Below the pieces are notes generated by a model. It saw nothing but the letters and a program-made list of their open reading frames with translations, ran no database searches and was not told the origin of the DNA. A stretch of 64,000 nt of DNA from Scatophagus argus (Eukaryota > Chordata > Actinopteri > Scatophagidae), in assembly GCF_020382885.2 (NCBI RefSeq), contig NC_058502.1, positions 14,721,950 to 14,785,949 on the forward strand. Direction: 5' to 3'. Both the position numbers and the translations under genes were made by a program. Positions 25,612 to 36,800 of this stretch are shown in pieces. How positions within the stretch are numbered: position 1 is the first letter of the stretch; each line of letters begins with the position of its first letter.

Positions 25612-28600
25612 TCACTGACAGAAAGGGGACGCGGTGGGATCAAAAGTCTTGAACACATCTTTAAGTGTCCTGTCGTCTGCCTCCTCTTCTGGATCTTCCT
25701 GTTTTGGTTTGTCCTCCATGGCCTCCTCCTGCCCTTGTTCCTGCTCCTTCTCCTTCTCTTCCATCTCTTCTTGGGCTCCTGTAGAGCCCTGTCCTCCTGG
25801 TTTTGCCTGTCTGGTGTCTGTGTACTGGGGTCGGATCAGCCCAGCCAGTGCCTGGATGGGAAGATTGTGAACTGCAGGGGGTTTGACGGGTGACGTAGGA
25901 GGACAGCTGGGAGAACTGGTGGGTAGAGGCTGAGCTGAGACGTCTGTGCTTTTAGCTTCTTCAAAAGAGCTACTCTGCTGAGTTGGTGAGAGTGACGGTG
26001 GCAGAGTATTGTCTTTCTTATCTGGATGTTTGAGAATCCCCACCTTCTTAGGAGGCTCTGCTTGCTCCTTCTGAGCCTGCTCAGTTTGATTACGAGGATC
26101 ATATAGACTGATACCCCCTAGGATTGTAGTGGGACTCTCTAGCCCACCACCAGAGGATGCAAGACGAGGGGCATACGGTGGCAGCTTCTCAGGCTCTGGC
26201 CTGGCACGAGCAGCATGAGGAGAGGAGCCAGCACTGGCCTTCTGTAGCCTAGGGTCCACAACACCTCCCCCAGAGGAGGGCTCCTTCTGCCTAGAGTCCA
26301 GACTTCCTGTACGCTTGAGTCTGGGGTCCAGGCTCTTCTGCTGACGTGGATCTGCAGGTCTTTCAGTGGAGGATCGAGACTCTAGAGATCCAGCAGACAG
26401 TCGACTCATACGTTCCTTCAAACGTGCAGCCGCCAGTCTTGGGTCAGTTGGAGGAGGGCTGGAGACAGGAGGATGGTCAGACAGACTTGTTCTCTTCATC
26501 TGAGCGTCTGCAATTAGGGGTGGAAGGGGAAGGTTGATGGAGTGTTCCTGTTTGGGCACGAGGGAAGGGATAAGGTCCTCAGGGGCCCACACCACTGTCT
26601 GAGCGAAGGCTGGCCGCTGGAGCAGGATGTCTACCCTGATGTGGCTAAACTGCTTTAACTGGCAACGAGGGTCCCGCAGCACTACACTGGGGCTGGCATC
26701 TAAAGGGATGAGAACCGCTTTATCCCTGAGTTCCCTCTCTCCCTCATCGTCCTCATCTCCAGTAGGAGGCTTATGAGGAGCAGGGTGGCTCTGCTGGCGA
26801 TAGGAACTCGGCTCCATAGGTCTCATCTTCCTGGGGTCTCTGGAGAGTCTTGGATCTACAGATCCATCCAACTCCTTTTTCATATCGGGTGGTCGCTGTC
26901 GAGGGTCTGTCTTCATACGGGGGTCACAGGGTGAGGCCCTCTCCTTCACAAGCCGAGGATCACCCAGTGCTGCAGCAACCGGGGCAGCCTGGGGGGGGTT
27001 GGACTGAGCCTGCTGCATCTCATTATGCTTCTTCAGAGATTTAAGAATGGAGGAAACACAGTTCCCATCCTCCTCATCACTTGAGTACCAGTTTGTAGTT
27101 TCATCTGCGAAAAATAATGAAATCATATCAACAATCATGTTTGTTATCTCAGAGCACATTTGTAACTTATCTGTGTACACATCTGTGTACAACTGGAACT
27201 TATTTAAAAAAACAGGTTTACGGACATATTTAGAGTAGCTTCCTGGGTAATACAGGTCTTCAGTAATTCAGTTATACTTCTGAGGGGGTTCTACTTCATC
27301 TTAATTCAGCACACCTGCTTTTTGCCCTTGGGACATACCTCTGTTTGCATTATCTTCCTGGCCCTCTGCTCTCTGCGGCTCAGTCCCCTGTGGATGTGAC
27401 TCTTGTTGCTGCTGTGTCAGGTGTAAAAATATGGCTTTCTGCACTGCTGGTGGTAAAGACTGCAACTGTGACTCTGCGCCCATCTGCTGCTGGAGGTTCT
27501 GTATGAAGGCCAGACCAGGGTCTACCAAATTGAAAATAAAACAAAAAGACACGGTCAAAAGGTAATTAACCTACTGGATAGCCATATTAGTTAAACACTG
27601 ACCTCCTTGTTGACCCATAGCCTGATTTCGGAGGAAGCTGCTGAAAAACTCTACTGGGTTCTGGCTCATTGATGGAAAAGGGAAGAGACTTTGCAGCATC
27701 TGTAGATCTGGTGCCGGAGGGAATGGAGGCCTCTGCGTATTCATCTGAGGGTTGTTGTTTGGTCGGTTTCCATGAAAGGGCGGTGGTTGACCAGGGGGAA
27801 CTGGTGACTGCATTGGAAATCCGTGAGGTGGGTGTTGTCCTGTGGGGCTCTGTGTCTGTGGCATGGGTGGCCCAGTGGGGTGACCCATGGGAACAGGTGA
27901 CCCGGGGGGAGGAATGGGAGGAGCAGAAGGGCCTGAAGACACCACACTTCCACTTTGCATGTCCTCTGAGCCTCCACTAAACTGACTGGTGCCTTCACCT
28001 TGGTTCTGGGAGAAGCTGGAGCCACTGCAAAATAATGTGCACAAGTAGGTTTCAGGTAAGCTTCGTAGAATTTGATTTGATTACATTTTTTAAGTTTGAT
28101 TAGAGATTGTTCTGGTTACCTCAGACCAATTTTTTGTGCCAAGTTTACAGTTGGTTGAACCTTGATTTCAAACAGGGAGGGGATCTTCTTCCCGCCTTGA
28201 CAGGAGGGGCCATCAGTAGGACTGCTCTGACCAGGAGTGGGTAGCAACCCCACCCCAGGAGGAGGCTTCGGAAGAGGGGCAATTCCTTGCTTTCTCAGAT
28301 CCTCCAGCTCCAACTCGTCCTCACGAGCATTTTCCTCTTCTGTGTTAATTATCTGATAAATGAGTCAGAAAACAGAAATAGGACAATTGTCAACAGTTAA
28401 CCCTAAGACCCTCTTGACATAGAGGCATTAAAAAAAAAAACAAACAAACTTTTTTTTCTTCTTGTCTTACCTTATCAAGTAACTCTTTGGTCACATCAGT
28501 CAAAGGCTCATGGGAAAATTTACAGTTGTCCCCTTGATAGCATTTGGCTCCTGTATGAAAGAACTTGCAAGGGTATTCATGTGCAATCAAAGGTTAAGGA

Positions 28601-31600
28601 ACAGGACTAATTAAAAAGTATAATGAGATTTGAGCTAATTATGTGATACAATTAAACAAATGTAAGTAAAAACACTTGTTGCCATGAGTAAAGGATATTG
28701 TGCATGTAAATGCAATTGTCCCCTTTACTGCAGTATCCTTGGAGGTAAAACTTGCAAAGCTCCTTTTTTTTATCTGGCACGACAAGCTCATGTTCAAACT
28801 TGCACTGTTCCCCCTGCATGAAGAAAAGCTAATATTATCTTTCAAGTTGGAAAGCGATTATCATATTCAAATATTTCAACGTAAATCTGCAATTGCATTG
28901 TTAAAACCAACTAAATGACATTAGCGCTACTATACCTTAATGCATCGACCCTCCAAGAAATACTTGCAGATGTATCTACCATTGTGTTCAACTGTGTGCT
29001 GATTGATAAACTCCTTGCTCATAATCGGCCGTTTCTTCTGAAAACCAGAAGAATTTTTTCCTTCCTGTGCACACAAAATAAACATGAGAATATGGTCTTA
29101 GTTTTGTCCTTTTCTAATTTGGTAAGATAAAGTACACTCTGTACAGTACAAAAGCTAAGAGTTAAGTAAAAGAGTGTATAATAGTCAAACTCTATTTTGT
29201 TCTTTCATACAAGTGCAGTCGTTTACTGTCATCTTTAATATAACACTGATACATCTAGCTAAATTTTCAGGGGCATGCTTACCGGTGCCATGTCTTCCAT
29301 GCCCTGGTCTCCTCGACCTCGTCCACGTCCTCCCCAGGGTTTGCCCTTCAACTTCTTGTTCTTGTTGAGCATCCCACGTCCTCTTCCTGGTCCACTCCCT
29401 CTGCCCCGTCCCCTCTGCCCAACTGAAGGGGATGTTTTAGAAGAAGTGATCAACGCCAAAACTTAAATCATTCATGTGAAATGTATTACTACAGAACTGA
29501 TCTGGTATGAAAAGCATTTGAATTTGAATAGCATTCTTACACTGCTGTTGTTTCATCCCCCTCATGTTTCCTCTCTTCATCTGGTCTTTAGCATGACGTC
29601 CCTTGCCGTGACTCAGGGAAGTTGAATCCTTTGACTGCGGATACTGTGACATGTCATCTTCGTAATCATCCTCTTCTTCATCATAGTCATATTTGTCATC
29701 ACTGTAGTCGCTGTATTTGTCAAAATCACTGCTCTTATGTGGTGGGGACTTGCCATGGCTTCCCTTTGAATCCCTTCCGTGCTGGCAAGTCAGACGTGAA
29801 AGAAAAAACTGTCACGCAATAATTCTTACATGAATATTTAGCGTCAGCATGCCAGTGGTGATGAACTCACCTGTGAGGACTGGCCATCAGACTCGCGGCT
29901 AGAGCCCTGGCTCTTCCGGTTTTTGGGTCTTTCTACTCGGTCGTAGTCCGAGTCGTAACTGTCAGAACTGGAGCTGCTGGAGGGGGAGTGATGCTGAGCA
30001 GAGAGCAGAGGGAACAAACAACAATAAAGTGAAGTTTGAATTAGTTCAGTCATGCCTTAATTGCAGCAGCCACAGGTAATATTGTAATATTTTGTAATAG
30101 CAAATACAACTGCATCTTACTTTCTGTCTGTCACGCCTCCTCCTTTTAGACCTCCTCTTCTCTCTGGTCTTTTTATATCTTTTCCTGGAGTGTCTGTGAG
30201 TCTTTTCTTCTTTCTCTTTAACTTTTTCCTTTTCCTTTTCCTTCTCTTTTTCTTTGTCGTCATTCAGCTCTGTAGCCTCTTTATTTTCCTCTTCAATTCC
30301 AATCCCTTCATCATCTATTTCTCCGTCTTCCAGTTCGCCATCCTCTCTAAAGAAAAAAAAAAGTCAGACAAAAACGTCAAGTCAATAATTCAGGGCTAAG
30401 TTTTGATTTCTTGTGAAGCAGTGTGTAGTTTTATGAAAGCTAAATTCATTTTCAAACTGAGTAAAATCTGTGAAAACCTCAGATTTCTAGAAGTGAGCTT
30501 ATTCAGTTTTTGTTTTTTTACAGAACGTCAGCCTGGAGTCAGGGACGAGTTAACTTGTGATTTAGTACGCACATGTTGCCAAGTCAAACCTCTTTATGAC
30601 AAAGGCCCATTATTACTGTACAGTAAGAGTTACTGATTTTTATTTAAACAGCAAAATGAAAATCATTTTGATGGAATTTCAACAAAAATATGACAGGCAG
30701 AAAGGACTGAGAACCCCTGCAGGAGCTCTCGAAACAAAAAATTCCAAGGACTGAAACTATGTCAACTGTTGCACACTGGAATACACTGAAGCTAATGTTT
30801 ACAGACACTAACATCTCTTACTGTCATGATCAGTACTTTAATTTGCAACACCCGTGACCCAGGTGGAAGTGTTGTTACTGAGACATGACTGAGGTGATGA
30901 TCAGGTGTGAAATTCATACATGCTGCTTTTATAATAGCTCATGTTTCAGACAGGGATGGTAAGTAAAAGCTTTTATAACACTCAGTCCACATTTAAAACT
31001 ACACCCCAACTAGCAGTAATTCAAATATTTAAAACTAAAAGTAATGCATGCTGTATTATAACTGCTGGTCATGTTAAAAGCGTATTCTAAAATATTTGTT
31101 TAAAGAAGCTTGTCCATGTGAAACCACCTCATATTGAAGTATGAAAACACAATTTCACTGTATATATTCTTGTCACAAAATGTAATATCAGCTGCATTCA
31201 AAATACAGTGAAGGCAGGAGCAAGAGAAAAAAAACATGAAATGGGAAAGAATGTCCACCCACTGATTCAGGTCTGGTTTCAGACATTAACCAACTCTTCC
31301 TATGACACAAATGTAGATCTGGCTTCAAACTGACTCCTTCCACATCCAGAGTTACCACAATGTTCTAGTCCAGAGCAGCAGAGACCTCAAGATTCAATAT
31401 GAAACATTTGCAAACATACTGCCTGTGATTAGGGGAAACTGGCATAAAACTACCCTTTCCTATTTCCATGTGTCGATAATCATTTACCAAACTGAGAACT
31501 AATGGTCAGACGGACAATAATATAGATTAATACTAGCATCACTGTTATACCGCTTATATTCAAGAGAAAAATATAGTAGAGAAATGTATTTTCCAAAATT

Positions 31601-32408
31601 ATGGTCCTGCCACAAGATGCTATAAAACCACCATCTTACTGAGCAGTCAAATTCAACGTGCCTTTTTTAAGAACTTAAAGAAGTGTTCCATGCATTTAAG
31701 ATGAAAAAAAGTGAGACACATGTTAGATGTAAACCAGGGACAGGCACACCTTTAAACAGCTGAGACTACACCGGTTTGTGTTCCATCCAAACAATACACC
31801 AGCTCTCTCTTCTTCCCCTTCTTTACTTAAATTTGTATTAGCCTGTGAAATCACCTGGTGAAATTATAAATTTTACACCATCAAACTCTTGGCCCTCTTT
31901 GTTCACATTTGCAAGTCCACAAGGACACAGACATGGCCTTAACCTAGCAGAAGCACATAACCTCAACCCTGCATGAACCCTGTCTCAGCAGTACTGCCAA
32001 GTGCCCGGTAGGGGGAGTACAGTACGAGGATGGGCGTGGCATTTACATCATAGTCATTTGGATAGCCTCCTGCAGATGGCAACAATGAAGCCATGAATCC
32101 ATCCCAGTTCCACAACAACACAAAATCTGCTGTCTTGCATGGAAATGATCATGAACCAGTCTTATCGACACATTGATGGGAAATCTAAGCTATTTGGACA
32201 TCGTTACTCAATTGCACCAAAGAGGCATGCAAAGACTTTTTTGAGGGGGGAAACCGTGGACTCTACACCCTGCAATTCATGGTTAAAAAAAGAAAACAGT
32301 AACACAAGCATGTCGACCCACAGCACTGAAACGCACAGATGAGCGTATTAAGAACTGCATAAGAATGTTACTCGACCTTTCATCCCCTGCAAGCTCAGAG
32401 TCTGTCAT
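25612..32408 (-). CDS. zc3h6: Zinc finger CCCH domain-containing protein 6, 1148 aa
   Basis: Nuclear CCCH zinc-finger protein, presumably RNA-binding (family knowledge). Twelve coding exons in transcript order: 32408-32377, 30346-30121, 29993-29871, 29781-29541, 29422-29283, 29064-28936, 28813-28699, 28580-28471, 28352-28120, 28024-27603, 27521-27339, 27104-25612; the frame is open throughout. The N-terminus [20 protein letters not shown] matches the human protein closely and fixes the start. A basic KEKEKEK/RRR stretch, an acidic D/E/Y stretch (exon 4) and an RGRG box (exon 5) follow. Three fingers: C287-x7-C-x5-C-x3-H305, C317-x7-C-x5-C-x3-H335, C340-x8-C-x5-C-x3-H359. Then comes a proline-rich part and a long tail with eleven DPR tripeptides and [13 protein letters not shown] near the end. 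Human ZC3H6 has about 1189 residues. The intron between exons 7 and 8 is AT-AC. ZC3H4 and ZC3H8 are related, but the ends fit ZC3H6 best. Confidence 0.95.
28581..28698 (-). other. zc3h6: U12-type AT-AC intron of zc3h6 (118 bp)
   Basis: On the - strand the intron starts with ATATCCTTT right after the last zinc-finger histidine codon plus one base. It ends in AC, preceded by a perfect minor-spliceosome branch-site sequence TTCCTTAAC. These are the U12 consensus elements. Removing it gives the continuous reading [13 protein letters not shown], which agrees with the family; no GT-AG choice does so. Confidence 0.92.
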
Positions 32409-32627
32409 GTTTTTGTCAAGAACGGGGGCTGGGGGACTGGAAACAAGGCTCACAGAAGCCATTGGAAAACGGATCTGCCTCCCTTCTCTCCGGTACAAGA
32501 GTGAATTAACTCAGTCACTCAAGGAGACGGTGGGTTGTGAGAGATGCTGGAAGATTTCAGACTGGAAAAAACTCACGGTGTTACATGTCTCGACAGAGAC
32601 AGTAAACAGACACTCTCCTCTTTCATA

Positions 32628-32702
32628 TCAATGACGTTTTAACTCTGTGAGCACAGCTTGATACCCCGCTTTTCTAATGTCCCGTCGGTTGACAGCTGCC
32701 AT
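32628..32702 (-). promoter_or_regulatory. Upstream ORF (24 codons) in a strong Kozak context ahead of zc3h6
   Basis: On the - strand CACCATGG opens a 24-codon frame (MAAVNRRDIRKAGYQAVLTE...) that stops 220 bases before the zc3h6 ATG. A at -3 and G at +4 are optimal. If the transcript starts upstream of it, it would be expected to repress zc3h6 translation. It might instead be an alternative first exon or belong to an unannotated transcript; GCGGG|gtatca inside it could act as a splice donor. Confidence 0.35.
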
Positions 32703-32929
32703 GGTGAAATAGAGGAGACGGAGTGAGAAACAGACAGAAATGTAACCATGTTCGTTGATTTCAGCATCTTCATGCGATTTCTCAACAGGGACATCATCCC
32801 AAAATGGCTTCTGAGGTCTGGTCTGCAGCACATTCCTAGATTGTGTATTCCTCCACCTATATATAGTCCTATCCGGATCTATCTAACTTGGATACAGCAA
32901 ATCCTCATCAGCTATTGGCCAGACATCGC

Positions 32930-33247
32930 ATGGACAATGAGAGATACGATTCTTATTGGTCCAAAACATTGCCAGTTATTTTCAACATCTGCGACGATGA
33001 AGTGTATACGACGCTCAGTTTTGCCTTTGTCAGTGTTTTGATTTATGATTTTGTGCATTACGCGATTATAACGAAAAGAGGTCGTTGTATTTTAAAAACA
33101 AAACCGCTGAAGCTACTTGTTTTTATCGCCTTTTTTATTGGCTACGTATGTATTTTGTTGTTTCTAAGGCTCAGGCGCGCGAACTCACGCGTGGGCGTTG
33201 GGAGAGTTCCACTTTACATACAAAGTCTCATGCAGTCTTGGCATTGA
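32930..33247 (+). CDS. Unrecognised 105-codon ORF with two hydrophobic segments, divergent from zc3h6
   Basis: I do not recognise this protein. The frame starts with ATG (MDNERYDSYWSKTLPVIF) and has two hydrophobic stretches, around residues 29-48 (TLSFAFVSVLIYDFVHYAII) and 61-80 (LKLLVFIAFFIGYVCILLFL), followed by a basic LRLRRA segment. It could be a small two-pass membrane protein. It begins about 520 bases upstream of the zc3h6 start on the opposite strand, in a CpG-containing region, so a bidirectional promoter could serve both. The open frame continues upstream of the ATG, and there is no obvious splice partner or poly(A) signal. Chance remains a serious alternative. Confidence 0.25.
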   Translation: MDNERYDSYWSKTLPVIFNICDDEVYTTLSFAFVSVLIYDFVHYAIITKRGRCILKTKPLKLLVFIAFFIGYVCILLFLRLRRANSRVGVGRVPLYIQSLMQSWH

Positions 33248-33584
33248 CCACCAGGTGCTGCTCCGTTTCAGCAAAACAAACCCCAAATGATCTATCCATG
33301 TTTTATTTGTACGCTAAAAAACAAACATCAAGGCAATAGCCATGTGCATCCGGCAGTGTGTAATAGGTTCCGTCAATAGATGGGCAATAGCTTTAAAATC
33401 ATTATTCTTTCTCTAAAAAACAGTGTATTCTTTACAGTTAATTATGTGACTGTTACCTAAACAGGCACCTAACAGACAGGTCATAGGCTACTTAATATCA
33501 CAATTGCAATTTGTCAGATATAGCGATTTTATACCGTGTAAAATTTTCCTTGTCAGCCCACAGAGATGTAAAGAGAAAAAAACG

Positions 33585-33590
33585 TATAAA
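33585..33590 (+). promoter_or_regulatory. fbln7: TATA-like box upstream of fbln7
   Basis: TATAAA 260 bases before the fbln7 start codon, within 'aacgtataaatg', followed by a moderately GC-rich stretch (33600-33730) that would be the 5' UTR. Position is plausible; use is unproven. Confidence 0.3.
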
Positions 33591-33849
33591 TGTTGGCAGT
33601 ATCTCGGTGGGAGGGATTCTGCAGTAGGGATCCTAGGTGGCGTGCAGAGCTCAGGGGCTAAACTTTCCGAGAGCGCATAAGTAAACGGGAGCGCATCTCA
33701 GACACCTGATGAGCATCTTCCAACATCTTTAAACGAGGGGCCGAAACTTCACAAGAGATTACTGTCTTTTTATTTTGCTGAAGAATTATAAAATCCCTCC
33801 TACAACGACAGGGAATATCACCAGTCTTACTATTACTGGGCTTTCAGAG

Positions 33850-36800
33850 ATGATATTGTCTTTTCGACACAGGTGTTTGCTTTTGCTGTGTTTGACAGCT
33901 ATCCAGAGTGGCCATGCTGCCGTTCAGGTAAGAGCAGTTCAGTTTGTCTAACAGCTACTTAGGCTGCTTTGTCCAAGAAGATCTGCCTGGACAAACTGGC
34001 TCGGTGAAGTGTGCTACTATGATATCTCAAAATCTGACGTTTGGAAATCGTCACATATTTCAAGGAAAGTAATTCATTTATTCCAATGATCCATAAAAAC
34101 TCACCCAAACAAATAACAAGGTTTTTCTGTTTCACCACTTTATCCAGTTTCCATCTATTGTGATTGGGTGTTCTATTTCATTTGAAGTTTTATGGCCACA
34201 GTCTCGAATTTCCACTGCAGAAATTGCTTAATACTTTTTGCACCCCCCACCCCCGTAAAAAAAAATCATATTAGCATATGGATATGAGTCCTCTCATGTC
34301 TTGTCAGCCGGTGGCATTTCCCCCTTGCCTGGGGGGAAGTATACTCTCTAACTACTGCTCAGGTCCAAACTAAGTGCACATTGAATTTAAATGTACCGAG
34401 CCTTGTTATTGTACAAAGCCCCCCAAATGCCAGTGCAGGAATTTAAGGTATGCTGCACAGAGAAATTGTTCCTATGAGCATGTGATTAATAAACCCGCCT
34501 GAAAGGATTAGAGGCACTTTTCCCTGAGGAACTTTGTAATGGCTTGACAAGCCTTCTCCCTCAAGTAACTGCTAGTGGCACCCATGCTATTCTGAGTCTG
34601 CCCATTCAGGATTATATGAAGGGCATGTCTTTCTACCCGCCATACAAAATATGCAGAGTGCATTTTGGACTTAGGTCCCCCGAACATCTGCCAGACAGCT
34701 TTTGTCCAGCTGTGTCTGCCACTGGAGTTGTGGTAAAGGGTTAGAAAGAGAAGAAGAGACAATGTAGGCCCAGGGTATCTCACATGTGAGTGCAGTGAGG
34801 TCCAATGGAAAATAATAGAAAACAAGTAAAAGAAACCATGGTGAGTTACTGTATCATGCAAGTGTAGTAAAAACATCTCACTAATATGTCTTGTCGGTGT
34901 TGATGTATTCTAATATCAGTAAAAACTTTTTGTAACCCTAACAACCATGCGCCCACCAATAAGGTGCATTTAGTTTCAGTTACATCATGCTCCACAGCTG
35001 CACATTAATGTTTATCCACCGGTCACGTTTTATGACTTAAATTGAGCTTAGCCTTATTCTGGTGCTCGTTTTCTGGTTGGAAAGTCATTTCAAGTTGAAA
35101 TGTTTTGCCAGGATTATTTTATAACTCTATTCACCCACTATTCTGCTCATATTGCTCACGCTTTATTCACAGACGTGCATGGATAAGCACCAGGTGGTTG
35201 GGGTGCTTCGTCAAATGGAGAAGTTTCTGAAAGGCCAGGAGATCCGGTTTACGGAGGGCCTCAGGATCATGAAGTCAAAGCTGGCAACACTTCAGAACTC
35301 TGTCTCCAAGCTACCTCAAGCAGACCAGTCAGCTGGTAAATAGTAAACAGATAACAAAACCAACATTAAAACCACCATGGTTACCACATCAGTCATCATA
35401 GTCATCATTATCGTCATCTTTTTAGGCCTTTTTCATAGCAGAGATTTTTGTTTGCTTGTTGTAACTAGGAAAAGCACACGTGTTACTCATACCATTAACA
35501 ATGGCTCTGCTCTATTCAAGTGTCCCAGTAAGTCTTGGTGGTGTGACAGTGAGCCAGTATGCATAATACAAGAACCATGAAAAAGCCACGAAGAAGCCAT
35601 ATGGCGTTCATCCATCATTCATTTTATTATTTATATTTCTGCTTTTCCCACAACAAAATGTTGTAAAGAAGGTCTTTTGTCCTTTTATCATCTTCATCAG
35701 CTGTTTCATATCTATAGTAGCTAATAATCATTAAATTAAACCTTTTGTTGTGTCAAAATGGAGTTATCCACCAATGTTTATATTTATAATTTATTATGAG
35801 AAATCAATTAAATGGTATCAATTTATAGATACAGAAGACATAGCTTAAATGTCATGCACACAGACAGGTGTTTTCACGTATTCTCACTGATTAGACTAGA
35901 CTGACTAGACATCCTGTATGTATAAATTTTAGAACCCAAACACTGAAGTGATTACTTTCTGTTGCTTCAGCCATTTTACAGTAATGATGATGACGTTTGG
36001 CAAGATATTTAATTGCTCAGGTAAATACATATGTCCTGTTTTTATTTCTAGAAACTGCTGTTTGTTTTCACAGAAGAATCAATCAAAAATATACATGGTT
36101 GGCAGTAAAGTCATTTACTCTGTGATGCTTTGGATCAATTTAGACATATATTTTCACAGAAAAAGATGACCAAATAAGTCATTTAATTCGCAAACCATGC
36201 TGTGTAAATTTACACGCACATGCGCAATTTAAGTAAGGTTTTGTTCAGTAATTGTTGAATGATAATTCAGTTAGAAACAACAGAAGATTCCAAAATAGGT
36301 GCATGCATTTTGAAGTTCATCTTTGAGCATTTTTTTCCTCAACCAGTGACAATAGAGAGCCAGATATGGCTTCTTCAATTATGGGATTATATGTTCACCC
36401 AGCAGTGCGAGGCCATCTCAGTTACAAAGCTGGGTACTCAACAGGGGAAGTGGATTCATGGAAATGTGTTGTTTGGCAGCACGTACTGAGGCAAATTTAT
36501 TAGTGATGGACCAATGCAGTCCAGAACTCTGTGGAGAGTACTTGGCAAGACAGGAAGAGGCTGATACTCTACATTTACAGCAATAAAGGCTCAACAAAGT
36601 GAGAAGACAAAAGTGATATTACAAAACCACCTACTTTACATACTCAGGATGAAAACTAAAAAAATAAAAAATAAAAACCAAAGCCATCTATGATTTAGAT
36701 ATGGTTATAATAAATTATTTATTATTAGTGAAACAACATAGGTTATATTGTGCCAATATTGTCCAAATAATGTTGTACAATTCAATTCCAGGCCCAGGGT

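Noticed and set aside
25634-25870. Serine/cysteine-rich frames opposite zc3h6 (also 26346-26537, 26850-27044 and 27669-27980)
   Set aside because: Shadows of the biased zc3h6 coding strand.
28581-28698. Possibility that the AT-AC borders reflect a sequencing error or a missed GT-AG pair
   Set aside because: Donor, branch site and acceptor all match the U12 consensus, and two independent introns show the pattern with family-consistent protein joins.
32748-33041. 97-residue + strand frame overlapping the two-helix ORF
   Set aside because: No recognisable domain and a less protein-like composition; at most one of the overlapping frames can be coding, and the other is the better candidate.
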